Source: Cladophialophora immunda (Eukaryota; Ascomycota; Eurotiomycetes; Chaetothyriales; Herpotrichiellaceae). Taken from it: a stretch of DNA of 64,000 nucleotides. The notes below the pieces were generated by a model. That model searched no databases, was not told the DNA's origin, and saw nothing but the letters and a program-made list of their open reading frames with translations. A program made the translations under genes and the position numbers. Positions 22,301 to 32,893 of the stretch are shown here, piece by piece. Numbering within the stretch: position 1 is the stretch's first letter; the number at the start of each line of letters is the position of its first letter. Where the stretch lies: assembly GCF_000835495.1 (NCBI RefSeq), contig NW_015622543.1:1173720-1237719 (forward strand). The letters are read 5' to 3'.

Positions 22301-23478
22301 GAATTCTGATGCTGGGCTTGCCTCTAGCTCTCCTTCCGGCTCTGCTTCCAATTCTGCTGCCTGTTCTAATGCTGGACCAGAAGCTGGCTTTGCTTTAGGC
22401 TTTGCTTTAGGCTTTACTTTAGGCCTTACTTCTGGCTTCGAATCTGTACTTGCTTCTGACCCGTATTCTGACCCGGACTGGGGGTTGTACTCGGATCCTT
22501 CTGACTCGGGATATACCTCTGAATAATCTGGCTCGAGATAATCTGGCTCGGGATGATCAGGCTCGGAATGATCAGGCTCGGAATCAGGCTCGGGGCCAAG
22601 CTCTGGATCAAACTTTGGATCAAACTCTGGATCAGGCTCTAAGTCTGGAGGAGAGGAGAGCCCCGAAGAGTCAATAGCGCCGCTGCGAGCTAAGAACTTC
22701 CTTACACCTGGCGGGGTAGAATCCACAACGGCTTGGTTTTGGTCGGGAGCTGGAGAAGGCAAAGGAGAAGCCTCTGCACTCGAAAGAGGCCGGGCGACAG
22801 TTTCTGCTTGTCCCGGCTGAGACTCGGGTTTGCTCGACGAGCTCGAAAGCGTGTGAGGCGTGCTGGTTTGTCTTTGCGACCGATTCACAGACTGTTCACT
22901 ATCTTTACTGCTCCTCAGTCCCCGCCGTAAAATGGCTCGAGGGTTGCTCGCTGTGAGCCGTGTGTTCGTCTTGCTCTTTGCGGTGCTTTTGCCCTTCGCG
23001 GGGCCTTTGCTCTCTGCGACGTTTTGGCTCTCGGGGTCGTTGCTCTTTGCCTCCTTCTTCTTGTTCTCCTTCCAATAATCTTCGACAAGATCTTTCGTAA
23101 CTGCGTGTTCGGGCTGCTGTACTCCTGGTTAGCCGAACGCTGTGAAAGATGCTGCATTTCACATACCCACGATGGAGGCCAGTCCTCGCCTGTATCGGGA
23201 TCTCTGTCCCACTGCACCAGGAATTCCTGATCGTGTGTCTTGGGGTTGGAGCGGTGATCCAGCAATGTCACGACAGACCAGTATCTCGAGTCTTCTTCTT
23301 CCACAGGGGACCGAGGCCTCTTGCGCTTGCGGGATTGCGAATTTGCTTTGCGGCCTCGATTCTTCATTATACGCTGTGGGCGTGGGACCTCTGGCTGAAA
23401 GAGTTCACGGTCGACTCGAGGACCATAGTGAGCTTGAGAAGGCAGATAACTATGCGTATGGATGGTGCTGGCGTTCAC
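19361..23478 (-). CDS. Chromodomain protein with HDA-complex subunit 2/3 domain and coiled coil
   Basis: The exons are 23167-23478 and 19361-23116 (50-nt intron inside the chromodomain), giving 1355 residues. A chromodomain spans about 64-125 ('SRYWSVVTLLDHRSNP...QEFLVQW', then DPDTGEDWPPSW). A long acidic, repetitive linker follows (about 130-560). A domain like that of class II histone deacetylase subunits Hda2/Hda3 comes next (about 650-960; 'SKFSFLGHLVDLLKSIGCSIIVMAREG', 'PILMIAFDASF'), a helicase-like fold without catalytic motifs. The C-terminal about 230 residues form a long coiled coil. It is probably a nuclear scaffold that links methylated histone H3 to an HDA1-type deacetylase for silencing. 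A possible later start is the Met at residue 38. Confidence 0.8.
22387..22645 (-). repeat. Coding microrepeats in the acidic linker of the chromodomain protein
   Basis: Two short-period tracts lie in one exon. Positions 22387-22430 repeat a 12-nt GGCTTTGCTTTA-like unit encoding Lys-Pro-Lys-Ala. Positions 22524-22645 repeat a GGCTCGGAATGATCA-like unit of about 12-15 nt encoding Glu-Pro-Asp-x-Ser and Phe-Asp-Pro-Lys/Glu. All units are in multiples of three and keep the frame, so length variation among strains would change only the linker. Confidence 0.8.
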
Positions 23479-23751
23479 GACTCAGTGCGGAAGATTGTTT
23501 ATGGATGTTCGGGAAACGGGGACCAGGACTCGCAGGTGGAGGCCGCTAGAGGGGCTACGCCGGGGGCAACTTAGCCGAGCCAATGGGCGCATGCTGGTGA
23601 AGGGATTCTGTATCTCAATTCTATCCAAATCTACCGTGGGAGGAAGATGTACGAGAAGAGCGGAGGGTTGTTCTTGCAGTAGAAGGTGCCGCCTCTCAGC
23701 AAGCAATCGACCGAGTCTCTCATAGACACCGAGTCTCCGTCCCCCTCCTCG

Positions 23752-25290
23752 TCAACAACCAGCTCGTTCAAACATCTCCAAGTCTTTACCCTCAGCCTGC
23801 TCACGCCACTTGGCGAAATCAAACCCTAGCTCCTCGATTATCTTCACTCGGGTTCGAGCCTCGCCTCTCTCTGTGTATGCGGCCTTGATGTCAGGGAATC
23901 TAGACCTCATCCAGACTTGTCTCTGATCCCATCTCGTCCCCAGCTTCCCTGCGCCATCGTTGCCGAGGCCATCCTTCTTTTTCGCTTGCAGCGCCCATGC
24001 ATAGAGCTGGTTGATCTGCGCTGCATCTTCCGGAAACTTCTGGACATGGAAGTATTTGCCATCCCCTTTACGGTCCACCGTCCCTTGCTCCCAGTTTCGC
24101 ATCTCTGCTGTTGAAGGCAAGTCAAGTCGGCCGCTCCATACGCGAGCCACCACTGCGGCCTGATTCTGGGACAGCGGGAAAGGAATGACCTTCAGATTGA
24201 TGACCGGAAAGGCCAGGGTCAGATGGTTGATGCTGAATAGGTGCTGGTATGTGCCTCTTGCGCGGAAGCCGTCCGTGACCAAAGGCGGCAACACACTGGA
24301 GAGGAATGGGTATGAGTAGAAGTATCCGGTCGCAAATACAACGGCATCGATGTCCTTCTCGACCCGTCCGCTCTTAAATCTCACTGCTCTGAACATCTCA
24401 TGCTCGGGTGACAGAAACTCGACAATTTCATCAACATCTTCCCGATATCCTCCACCTGGCAATACCCCGAAAGCCGACACTGATCTCGACGAAAGCAGAA
24501 CCGGCTTTCGGCAATACTTTCCAATCTGTGCGGCAATGTCCAAGCCCGAAGCCGAGTTCCCAATCACAACGACCTTCTTGTCCCTGTAATTCTCTGGTCT
24601 TCGATAGGCCTTTGAGTGGATGATGGTTCCAGGGTACGCCGAATTCCAATCCGCAACGCCTCTGATATCCGGCACATAAGGCACGGTATAGTGGCCATTC
24701 GCCACCACCACTGCGTCGTAGACATTTCTAACCACTTCTCTGGTGGTAAGATCCTGCGCTGTCAAATCCCATTTTTCGCGGCCGTTCTCGCGACCTTCAA
24801 TGGGCCGCACATCTTGAACTGCCGTATTAAATCGAATCAACCCTCTAACCTCATCCGCATAGTCGTCCAGATACCTCAGCACAGCCTCGTGGCTGGGGAA
24901 CAAAGGCTCTTCTTCCGGAAAGGGCTTGTCAGAGAATGCCATGAGTTGCTTGGGGATGTTTGTTTCGAGATAGTCGTAGAGCGGCGATTCAAATTCCAGA
25001 GAGTCCGAGGGTTCTGGAGCGTCGCCTGTCCCCTTACCACCGCCTTGATTTCGATGTTCTGGCGGTGATTGTTGGCCATAGCGCGGATTGACTTGCGGGA
25101 TGGGAATTCGCTTCGACCGGTCTGGCAGGGAGAGATTCCAGATGCCCCCGACGCGACCGCGCTGTTCGTAGATGTCGATGGTCGCAAACGCCTTTTCAGC
25201 AAGCAGATATTTGGCGCACGAGACTCCCACTGGGCCTGCTCCTATGATGGCGATCCGCGACACTGGCCACGCTGGCCCTGCGTCGCCCAT
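23752..25290 (-). CDS. Flavin-containing monooxygenase (FMO, yeast Fmo1-like)
   Basis: Single exon, 512 residues. The FAD motif GAGPVG is at 17-22 with 'IDIYEQRGRVGGIW' next. The FMO-type segment 'HSKAYRRPENYRDKKVVVIG' leads into the NADPH-binding 'GNSASGLDIA'. 'VVFATGYFYSYPFL' matches the FMO ATGY motif. FMOs add oxygen from O2 to soft nucleophiles (N or S). Yeast Fmo1 acts on thiols and helps redox balance at the ER; this protein lacks an obvious membrane anchor. It lies next to the chromodomain gene on the same strand and faces the hydrolase gene across 624 nt. Substrate unknown. Confidence 0.88.
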   Translation of the reverse strand: MGDAGPAWPVSRIAIIGAGPVGVSCAKYLLAEKAFATIDIYEQRGRVGGIWNLSLPDRSKRIPIPQVNPRYGQQSPPEHRNQGGGKGTGDAPEPSDSLEFESPLYDYLETNIPKQLMAFSDKPFPEEEPLFPSHEAVLRYLDDYADEVRGLIRFNTAVQDVRPIEGRENGREKWDLTAQDLTTREVVRNVYDAVVVANGHYTVPYVPDIRGVADWNSAYPGTIIHSKAYRRPENYRDKKVVVIGNSASGLDIAAQIGKYCRKPVLLSSRSVSAFGVLPGGGYREDVDEIVEFLSPEHEMFRAVRFKSGRVEKDIDAVVFATGYFYSYPFLSSVLPPLVTDGFRARGTYQHLFSINHLTLAFPVINLKVIPFPLSQNQAAVVARVWSGRLDLPSTAEMRNWEQGTVDRKGDGKYFHVQKFPEDAAQINQLYAWALQAKKKDGLGNDGAGKLGTRWDQRQVWMRSRFPDIKAAYTERGEARTRVKIIEELGFDFAKWREQAEGKDLEMFERAGC

Positions 25291-25914
25291 TGCGAAAAAG
25301 GCACTCCCCTATGACTGACCGATACCCAAGACACCAAAATCGAAACAAACAACAATCAAGTTCTAAGATCCGTCGGATCTGCGCGGGCCGGTCTATCTCC
25401 GATGCCTTCAGGCCTTGTGGCTGTATCACGCCATCGACACTCGTATCGAGTCCATCCCAGCACTTGGCTGATAAAATGAACTGTATTTCACATGGTGCAG
25501 TCGACATGCGTGTGGCGAACGAGATCGGACTTCTCCACCGAATGGTGGAGTGGTCGGATTGGATCATTCACCGGGTATCACAGCCTCGTCTGCTTAAACG
25601 GTGCCTGGTTGATGAAATCATAATGGAAGGCAGTACTGATGAAAGGGCCGGGAGAGTGAGCGAGGGAGGGCGGGATGCAGGATCCGAATACGAAACAAGC
25701 TTGTTTTCACGTCCCCAGCCACCTCTGCCTTTTCAATGTTGTCTACGTCTGCTTGTACCAGTACCTACTCACAGAGTGGCGCGAACCTAAGTTGGGGAGA
25801 AAGTGCTCTCATTAATGTGGATCAAAGTTAAGGACTGCAAACGCCGTGTGTTTGTAGCTTTTGTAGCTGGTCTATCTACATCAACGACGTGCATCCACCA
25901 GCCTTGAGCGCGAA
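25291..25914. promoter_or_regulatory. Divergent promoter between the FMO and the TEX30-like hydrolase
   Basis: A 624-nt gap between genes transcribed away from each other. No other gene is supported. Confidence 0.45.
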
Positions 25915-27105
25915 ATGGCACCCCGATCCACGCGAAGAGCCACGGCGTCCGCTGCAAACGAAGGCGCAAATCTCAAATCCGAGGTGCCGGAAGCAAAGCC
26001 GCAAGTCGAAGGTGGTGAGGACGTCGATATGTCTTCTAAGGAGAATGCATCTACTACAGAGCGGCCTGAAAAATCTACCACGACCGCCACTCTTCCCCCC
26101 AGCCTCAACCTAGGCTCTTCCACCATCAAATTCGCGCCATTCACAATCTCCAGCGCCGCTCCCGGCAAGTCGGGGAAATCAAGCAAAGAAACATCATGTC
26201 TGCGAAGTCACCGAGCCCCTCACTCTACTTCACTGATATTTACTCACGGCGCGGGAGGGGACCTCTCAGCCGCCGCCATGGTGAATTTCTCACAAGGATT
26301 CGCATCGACGGGATCCGCCATCGTCATGTTCCCGGGAAACATGAACGTAAAGGCCAGGGCGGGACTGTTTGGGGTTGTCAGAGCATACGAGGTGGAGAAC
26401 GGATCACTCGCGGGGCCTGGAGGCGGCGGCGACGATCCTTCAAGTGACGGCCCCAAGGGCAAAGGATCCGGAGGTGCAATGGGACAAGGTGACGCTGCGG
26501 GGAAGAAGAGAAAGATCGAGGCGCAGAATGCCCCTCTGGCCTACGGTGGTCGAAGCATGGGCGCGCGCGCTGCCGTTATCGCATCCCACACGGACAGCGA
26601 GGTCAGAGCATTGGTGCTGGCCTCATATCCCCTCGTGGGACCGAGCGGCGACATACGGGACAAGATTCTCCTGGATGTCCAAGAAGATGTGGACGTGCTC
26701 TTCATTTCTGGGGACAACGACAACATGTGCCCACTCGAGAGACTCCAGGCTGTTAGGGAGAAGATGAAGGCGAGGACATGGAGAATGGTCGTAAAGGGCG
26801 CGGATCACGGCATGAATATCCGTGGAGGAAAGAAGCTGAAGGAAGGGACAGAGAGGCTGGGGAAAGAATGCGGTCGGGTGGCAGCGGAGTGGTTGCGGGA
26901 GAGGGATCCAGACTGCAGAGAGATGGAGGTGCGCTGGGACGGCGAGACGGGCAGGGTGCTTGGGAAAACCTGGGCCGATTCCGAGACAGGAACGACGCAG
27001 GGCGCACGAAAGACTGCAAAGAAGGAGGCTGCTCAGGGAGTGGAGGAAGAAGAGAGTGATGAGGCTCAGCGAGTCGGGACCAAGAGAAAGAGGACAAAGA
27101 AATGA
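25915..27105 (+). CDS. Alpha/beta hydrolase of the TEX30/KANL3 type with nuclear-like tails
   Basis: Single exon, 396 residues. A disordered N-terminus (1-100) precedes a hydrolase core: oxyanion region HGAGG at 111-115, 'VMFPGNMNVKARAG', nucleophile elbow GGRSMG with Ser214, 'ALVLASYPLVGPSG', an acidic residue in 'FISGDNDNMCP' and His in 'KGADHGMN'. This order matches the TEX30/KANL3 family of small hydrolase-fold proteins. A Gly/Lys-rich insert (about 163-203) splits the core. The C-terminus ends in a KRKRTKK basic patch that could be a nuclear localisation signal. Enzymatic role unknown; the intact triad suggests an active esterase/peptidase-like enzyme. Confidence 0.75.
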   Translation: MAPRSTRRATASAANEGANLKSEVPEAKPQVEGGEDVDMSSKENASTTERPEKSTTTATLPPSLNLGSSTIKFAPFTISSAAPGKSGKSSKETSCLRSHRAPHSTSLIFTHGAGGDLSAAAMVNFSQGFASTGSAIVMFPGNMNVKARAGLFGVVRAYEVENGSLAGPGGGGDDPSSDGPKGKGSGGAMGQGDAAGKKRKIEAQNAPLAYGGRSMGARAAVIASHTDSEVRALVLASYPLVGPSGDIRDKILLDVQEDVDVLFISGDNDNMCPLERLQAVREKMKARTWRMVVKGADHGMNIRGGKKLKEGTERLGKECGRVAAEWLRERDPDCREMEVRWDGETGRVLGKTWADSETGTTQGARKTAKKEAAQGVEEEESDEAQRVGTKRKRTKK

Positions 27106-27755
27106 GTCTCCATTTGGTAACCAACAAAGGACCTTGAAAGGGGCACAAACCACTGTCCAAATATGCTGAGCACTCAACAGCACCGAGGGATATCTACGCT
27201 TTGGTAGATACTTGTCGTTGAAGCCATTCTGCCGACGATCTGATATACGGGGGAAAGCATGCAGAGAGTGTAAAAGCGGCCACAGAGTGACCTACCTAGA
27301 AGCGGACTAGTCTGGGAAAAACCGGCCGGGGGCATCTAAGGCGGCAAGAACCGGGCCGACCGCGACTCACGACATCAATTTCCGCCTCAGCCCTGCCTGC
27401 TCCAAATTTCCCCCTTTTACTCCGTATAGTCTGCCCGGTTTATTAGTGGGCAATCGTACTCGTACCTGACAGTGAGCAAGGGAGCCCCTGGTTCACAAGA
27501 TAACCGTGCCAACCTGCTAGCTTTGCTGAACATATGTAGGTATAATAGGATCCTATCCCGTCATTCCGTAGGCTGTCGGACAACTTCTGACCTGCCCAGT
27601 TTGACTGCTCGTTAATTGCAGCAGCTGGAACTGCTCTTAACTTGTACCACAAGTTTTGGGAAAGCAACAACCGGTCCGGCGCCTGCATGTACGCCTCCCG
27701 CAACCTCAAAAACTGACACGAATAACAAATACGAAGCTACTCTCTTCGCACCAAC
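27106..27755. other. Intergenic, 650 nt
   Basis: No gene is supported. It contains the hydrolase 3' flank and the promoter of the unknown gene starting at 27756; no convincing TATA box was placed. Confidence 0.4.
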
Positions 27756-28877
27756 ATGGGTGAAAGTGGCCCATCAACCACACCGTCGACAGATTGGACA
27801 CAGCTACGCTTCGACACGACACCTCTCGATCTGCGGAAGTACCTCGAGACCCACCGCAACTCACGTCTGCAGTCGGACGCCGAGTCTTGCATACGTGAAT
27901 TGGCCGCCACAACATGGGAGTACTGGGAACCAGAGTGCTACGAAAGCCTGTTGAGAGCTGCTCCATGGCTGGTCGGCTTCACGGTAGAGAACGGGGATCT
28001 TGCTCCAGCCGGACGTGCTCTAGCCGTTTTGCCAAATCTGTGCACTCGACTCCTGCTTCGGCTGGATGTCATACTGGCGAATTGGCTGATCACGTCCGTC
28101 TTCAAGGCCTGGCTCGAAGGGTTTAGGAGGCGGGTAGAGAACAAGACACCAATTGTCAGGCCCGCCGACCCGTCGGATGCAGTCAAGTCTCTGCTCCATG
28201 ATGTTCCCATTTCAGCCCACGGACTCAGTTCGCTGTGGTGGCAGCTGGTGCAGAGCTACTCCGATTTCAACAAGAACCCTATTTACCAGACATTTTCTAC
28301 CAAGGTCGCAGAGTTTTGCCTCGAGGCTGGATGTCCTGCTGTCACGCGCAGCCCTTCGGAAGACATATACTCACTCAGAAACCACCTGTTCTCCACCGAC
28401 TCCGCAGCCCGAGAAGCCGAACTACGAAAGGAGATCGACGACCTCCGAAGCGCGAATCGCTCGCAGCAGCGAATAATTACGAACCTGGCCTTTCGCCATC
28501 TTCTGGAAATGCTACCTCCGCGCGACGCAAAGCCAGGGACGAGTGCAACGGCCGGGTGGAATGCTTTCTTCCAATCTGCCTTGAAGGAGGCGCAGAGGCA
28601 GCTTGAACGAGGAGAGATGGGCCATCCTCTGGCTCCCGTCCTGAAAAAGTACCCCAAATTGAAGCAGATCGAGAACGTGGGCACGAATCTCTACGGCACT
28701 CTGAGCACCAACATCCACCACTTTTCAGGCCAGTACAAGGTTCTCGATGACCAATGGAATGCGCTCGAGGTCGATATATTGAGGGCGATTACGCCTCTGG
28801 GAGAAAACGAGACTGAATCGGGGATTGACTGGCAGATGGAACGATTCCGCTATGGCAGTGGTACTTCCCTCAAATAG
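27756..28877 (+). CDS. Conserved-looking hypothetical protein with coiled coil
   Basis: Single exon, 373 residues, no family recognised. The composition is that of a soluble, helical, mostly cytosolic or nuclear protein without signal peptide or membrane segments. A charged heptad-like helix ('REAELRKEIDDLRSANRSQQ', about 219-238) suggests a coiled coil and so oligomerisation or a protein partner. A Trp-rich N-terminal part ('TWEYWEPECYESLLRAAPWL') is notable. Steady codon use and a long frame without competing ORFs of equal quality support it as a gene. Confidence 0.6.
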   Translation: MGESGPSTTPSTDWTQLRFDTTPLDLRKYLETHRNSRLQSDAESCIRELAATTWEYWEPECYESLLRAAPWLVGFTVENGDLAPAGRALAVLPNLCTRLLLRLDVILANWLITSVFKAWLEGFRRRVENKTPIVRPADPSDAVKSLLHDVPISAHGLSSLWWQLVQSYSDFNKNPIYQTFSTKVAEFCLEAGCPAVTRSPSEDIYSLRNHLFSTDSAAREAELRKEIDDLRSANRSQQRIITNLAFRHLLEMLPPRDAKPGTSATAGWNAFFQSALKEAQRQLERGEMGHPLAPVLKKYPKLKQIENVGTNLYGTLSTNIHHFSGQYKVLDDQWNALEVDILRAITPLGENETESGIDWQMERFRYGSGTSLK

Positions 28878-29003
28878 TCAGCAAAAGCTCCCAGGAACCA
28901 GGCCGGGAATGCTCTCTCTTGAAGGGCAAGTGCATGATATGACTGAGTCCCTTCCGGGACACGGCTGCACTAGGCAATCCTCACATCCTGGGCTTTCCGC
29001 ACC

Positions 29004-29939
29004 TCATTTGGACTGGTTCTCCCATGCACAGGTCCCGCCTACCCAACACCCGTCCTCCTCCAGCAGCACGTTGATCTGCGACGGATAGCCCATCGCTCGT
29101 CCCTGATACACCACCGCCTCTTGTCCCACGCTTAGCACGCCATTCGCCGCGAGAGCATAAGACAACGCCGCTGCCGCGATGCCCGTAGCCGCGTCTTCGG
29201 GGTACCCTGAGGCTTTGGGAAACTGCCGTGCCTCGACCTGGACAACATTTCGGCCGCTGGGGCCGTTGCCATTGCCTCCTTGTACCATCGCGTAGGGATA
29301 CAAGCCTGTAGACCCCAACCTCTCGCACAGATCCTTGACGCGCGAGAAATCAGGCTGTAGATTATTCAGCACATCTGCATCGCGCAGAGCGATCGCCGTC
29401 TTGACCCGGCTCGTGCAAGCGTTCTGGACCGATCGCGGTGTCTTCTGCTCGAGCTGCGCCTCAGTTATGCGCAGCACGGAGAGAATGTCCGCGAGCAATG
29501 TCGAATCCACGACGTCCTCAACCGTCCCCCTGGGCTGCGAGACAAACACCTTTACCTGCGCGGTGTGCCCGTCACCCTGCTCCACGCGGCGGATGGTGCG
29601 CACGAGGCCAGATTTGGTCATGAACCTAAGTTCCGGCTTCTGCGAGATTCCCAGCTCGTGCATGGCCCAGGCGGTGCCCACGGTCGCGTGGCCGCACATC
29701 TCCATCTCGTGCTCCGGCACAAAGAAGCGCAGCTGGAAATCTACGTCCGCACCCTCCTTTGTTCGTGGAGGCTGCAGCACGAAGGAGCTTTCCCTATCGT
29801 GCCTCCGCGCCACGCCGCGCATCTCCTCGTCGGTCAGGCCCTCGGCGCGGAGAACGATGGGCGCAAGGTTTCCGCCTCCACTGTCCGACGTGAAAACGTT
29901 GACGAGGTTGATTGCGTCGTTTCGGCCTGTGGCGGTCAT
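29004..29939 (-). CDS. PhzF-family isomerase/epimerase
   Basis: Single exon, 311 residues, the normal length for the PhzF family (two diaminopimelate-epimerase-like domains). The catalytic Glu is in 'RESSFVL' (E50). The family signature GHATVG is at 83-88 and the C-terminal glycine-rich motif reads 'YPEDAATGIAAAAL', matching the usual G-x-EDPATGSA. PhzF isomerises dihydrohydroxyanthranilate in phenazine synthesis, but most fungal homologues lie outside phenazine pathways and their substrates are unknown. It ends 126 nt from the end of the preceding gene in a convergent arrangement. Confidence 0.85.
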   Translation of the reverse strand: MTATGRNDAINLVNVFTSDSGGGNLAPIVLRAEGLTDEEMRGVARRHDRESSFVLQPPRTKEGADVDFQLRFFVPEHEMEMCGHATVGTAWAMHELGISQKPELRFMTKSGLVRTIRRVEQGDGHTAQVKVFVSQPRGTVEDVVDSTLLADILSVLRITEAQLEQKTPRSVQNACTSRVKTAIALRDADVLNNLQPDFSRVKDLCERLGSTGLYPYAMVQGGNGNGPSGRNVVQVEARQFPKASGYPEDAATGIAAAALSYALAANGVLSVGQEAVVYQGRAMGYPSQINVLLEEDGCWVGGTCAWENQSK

Positions 29940-31366
29940 TTTTCAAGCTCTTGAAGATGCCGAGTGCGTTCAGGAGACTGGGGGGGAGGGTGTGGAAGAG
30001 AGAAAGAATAGTAACTGCGCTTTACCAAGGGATGTAACTCCAAAACATCAAACGGTCAATGGACATTTCAACCCAAATCTTACCAGAACCATTGCCTCTC
30101 TATATATCTGCCTATATACCCGTACGACACATTCTTTTCTTTCTTCTCGCCCCAAATTCCCAATAAACCGCTCGTCCGCCTTATGATCACCGTGGAGTCC
30201 CCAAAGTGGCATGTTATTGGCTCGCGCCCGCTCGAGGCTCTCTCGATCTTGATTGGACGCGTCTCTAGAGAGGCGACATTATCTGCTACAACCTCCAAGA
30301 TTTCCTTCTGACGGCCTTCAGAGCCCTCTAACTCGTATCCCAATCCGAGGGTTACCTGCGACCTACTCTCTTAAAGGTATTCCCTCTTCTCTGTGCAGGG
30401 ACATGGATCTATCTCTTGGAGTTTCTTTTGTTCCTTCACCAGCACGCTTCCCAGTTCGAGAACAGAAATGAATCCTGCTTCCAACGACGTGGACCCAGAA
30501 CACCACCGATCTATGCGCAGAAAACGACGGCGTCTCTTGCATGAGTCCAATGCCTGGCTTCAACAGCTAAGCAAATATTGGCTTGTCGATCAATGATTGG
30601 GCAAGTCAGTGAAATTTCCAGAACTCAAATTCCACGCCCACGCAAGCAATTCGAATGCTCCTATATTGGCCAGTGACTTGCTACTCGGTGTCAAAGAGCG
30701 GCCATCGCCTCTATGGCCCTGTCGTCTACTTTCTTGCTATACGAGCTTCACCGCGCGGGCAATGCCCGCTCTTACCTCCACTAAGCACATCCCGCAACGA
30801 TCCCCCGCATTATGCAGTTCCCCCTCCTTTTGTGCCTTGATGAACGGCCACTCTCCTTCGCAGTGTCAGCAGAGTATAAAAGAGGATCTGCGCTTTAATT
30901 GTCGGAACGTTGCGAGACGCTGTCTTTCTTCTGGCCGGTCTGGGCTCTACTTCCAGTATTCGCAGATCTGAGGACGGCAGCAGTTCCGCCCTCGTGACAG
31001 GTCGGGCTGCGCAATTGCAGTCATGACCCTACCCACACTATTAGTCTGATCGGATGGCCTGGCAAGAGAGGTCTCAAATCTTTCTTCTTTATTGACGGTC
31101 TAGGTCCTTGTGGTCGTGGATACTTCGGAAGTCTCCGAGAGCGATAACAGCAGTAACGTGTTGCCTTGAGTGGTAGGTTCGTTGGAGAAGACTTGATATA
31201 CTAGGGCTGCTTAGGAAGGCTGCGCTCGTTTGAACATACTCGCAGCACTAGTACGCGTATCTCACCCATTTTTTGCAAGGACAAGACCCCCAAAAAAGAT
31301 CTTGTTGGCCAATATAAGCCAAAACATTCTCATATTCTTCTCCTTGAATTCTAAATCAAAATCAAA
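29940..31366. other. Intergenic, 1.43 kb: PhzF promoter and upstream region of the 2OG oxygenase
   Basis: No gene is supported despite its length. A TATAAAAG sequence at 30875-30882 (plus strand) has no recognised gene within the usual 100 nt, so it is an orphan element or marks a non-coding transcript. Frames of 60-125 codons here have no family features. Confidence 0.4.
31313..31318 (+). promoter_or_regulatory. Probable TATA element and CCAAT box of the 2OG oxygenase
   Basis: TATAAG lies 49 nt upstream of the ATG at 31367, directly after a GGCCAAT. A CT-rich and CAAAATCAAAATC leader follows, typical of fungal start contexts. Confidence 0.45.
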
Positions 31367-32500
31367 ATGAAAGCCGACGTAGCAACAAATGGAGCAGAGA
31401 GCCTCCCTCCTTTCCCAGAAGACGTTCTCACGATCCCCATCGCCAAGATCTCGTACCAGAAGATCCTCGCCCTAGACGAGGAGGAGATCGCGAAGACGCT
31501 GAAAGCATGCCAAATGGATGGGTTCTTCTATCTCGACCTGACGACCACGGAGTCAGGCAGGCATCTCCTGGAGTTGAGCTCAGAGTGCCTGGCCCTGGCG
31601 AAACGCGCCTTCGCCCTCGCGCAGGAAGAGAAGGCGGTTTTCGCGAATGAAAAGGGCACGTCGATCTTTGGGTACAAACCCATGGGGTCGGTCAAGAAGA
31701 CCGATACAAGTGCCGTCCGTGACTCGACCGAGTTCTTCAATGTAGGTGGTTTCCCTGCTCTTCAGAGAGGACAGGAAGGGGGTAGTGGCGTCCATTGAAA
31801 TAGGCCTCCTTTGAGTTACGCTCGCTAATCTAGGCGTCGTCCGTAGGTCGCAAAGGACCACATCCACGGCTTCACCGAGCCACGACCCTACCCGGCACCG
31901 ATCCTAGAGGGCAAGCCGATCCTGGCCGACTTCACGGCCGGCGCACATGGCTGTGGCATGGCCATCCTGCGGACGCTCGCCCGCGCCTTGGGGGCGGACC
32001 CGGCGCTGTTCGCCGAGACATGCGACTTCGAGCACCCGTCCGGCGACCACGTGCGGCTGACCAGGACGGTCCCGGTGGAGGTCGCCCAGAAGCGCATCGG
32101 GCTGTCGTCACACACGGACTTCGGGGCCGTGACGGTGCTGTTCAACTGGCTGGGCGGGCTGCAGATCCAGAGCCGGGCCAAGGAGACCGAGGGCGACTGG
32201 CTCTATGTCAAGCCGCTGCCCGGCCATGCCATCATCAACCTGGGCGACTGCATGGTCAAGTTCACCAACGGGGCGGTCAAGTCGGCCAAGCACCGCGTCG
32301 TGCCGTCGCCTGGCCGGCAAGCCACCGTGGACCGGTACAGCGTCGTGTACTTTGTCCGGCCGTGTGACGATGTGCTCATGACCCCGTTGAAGGGCTTCGA
32401 GGCGGACCAGGTCATCAAGGTGGCGGGCAAATTTGGCGACAACAAGCTCTACACGGCAGGGGAATGGAATCGCGCGAGGCTGACACAGATGGGAGCATAA
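31367..32500 (+). CDS. 2-oxoglutarate/Fe(II)-dependent oxygenase, isopenicillin N synthase-like
   Basis: The exons are 31367-31741 and 31847-32500 (105-nt intron), giving 342 residues. The N-terminal DIOX_N-type region has 'LKACQMDGFFYLDL'. The facial triad is H214-x-D216 and H274, with the 2-oxoglutarate-binding R288-x-S290 ('DRYSVVYF'). This is a plant/fungal non-haem oxygenase of the isopenicillin N synthase fold that hydroxylates or desaturates small molecules. The second exon is distinctly GC-rich compared with exon 1 and the flanks. The acceptor at 31846 was chosen over an earlier TAG because only it keeps the frame. Substrate unknown. Confidence 0.88.
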
Positions 32501-32893
32501 GTGTAGTACCATAATTAGTTTTACGTCTCCCCTGAACAAGACTCGAAGAGGTGGTGGGTACTGGAGAGATATTCCGAGTGTCCAATACATGAAAGACGTC
32601 GTTGGGACATTACATGATCGTGCCAATAATCCTGAGACGCCGTCGACAGTACGCATAGGATCAAATGTATCCCTTTTCACAGCCTGTCAATATTGCCTCC
32701 AGGCCTCAATAGGATCAGGCATGAAGTCAGCGCCAACCTCCCAATTTTAAGCGTTCTAGGATTATTGTGCTTTTGGTTGAAATCTCCCAGCTACACTGTT
32801 TGGGTAGGTCCTTGCAATGCTCGAGCCACCGTAGAAAGTGGTCATTATGAGTGTCGCTAGGACACCAAAGACACCTATTTCCATCGCTCTGCC
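32501..32893. other. Intergenic, 393 nt, between convergent genes
   Basis: Only 3' flanks are expected here, and no gene is supported. Confidence 0.4.

Noticed and set aside
22176..22526. Plus-strand frames with Asp/Ser repeats
   Set aside because: They are the complement of the in-frame microrepeats in the chromodomain protein linker.
29335..30186. 283-codon plus-strand frame opposite PhzF
   Set aside because: Ser/Arg-rich shadow translation; the PhzF motifs on the minus strand explain the open frame.
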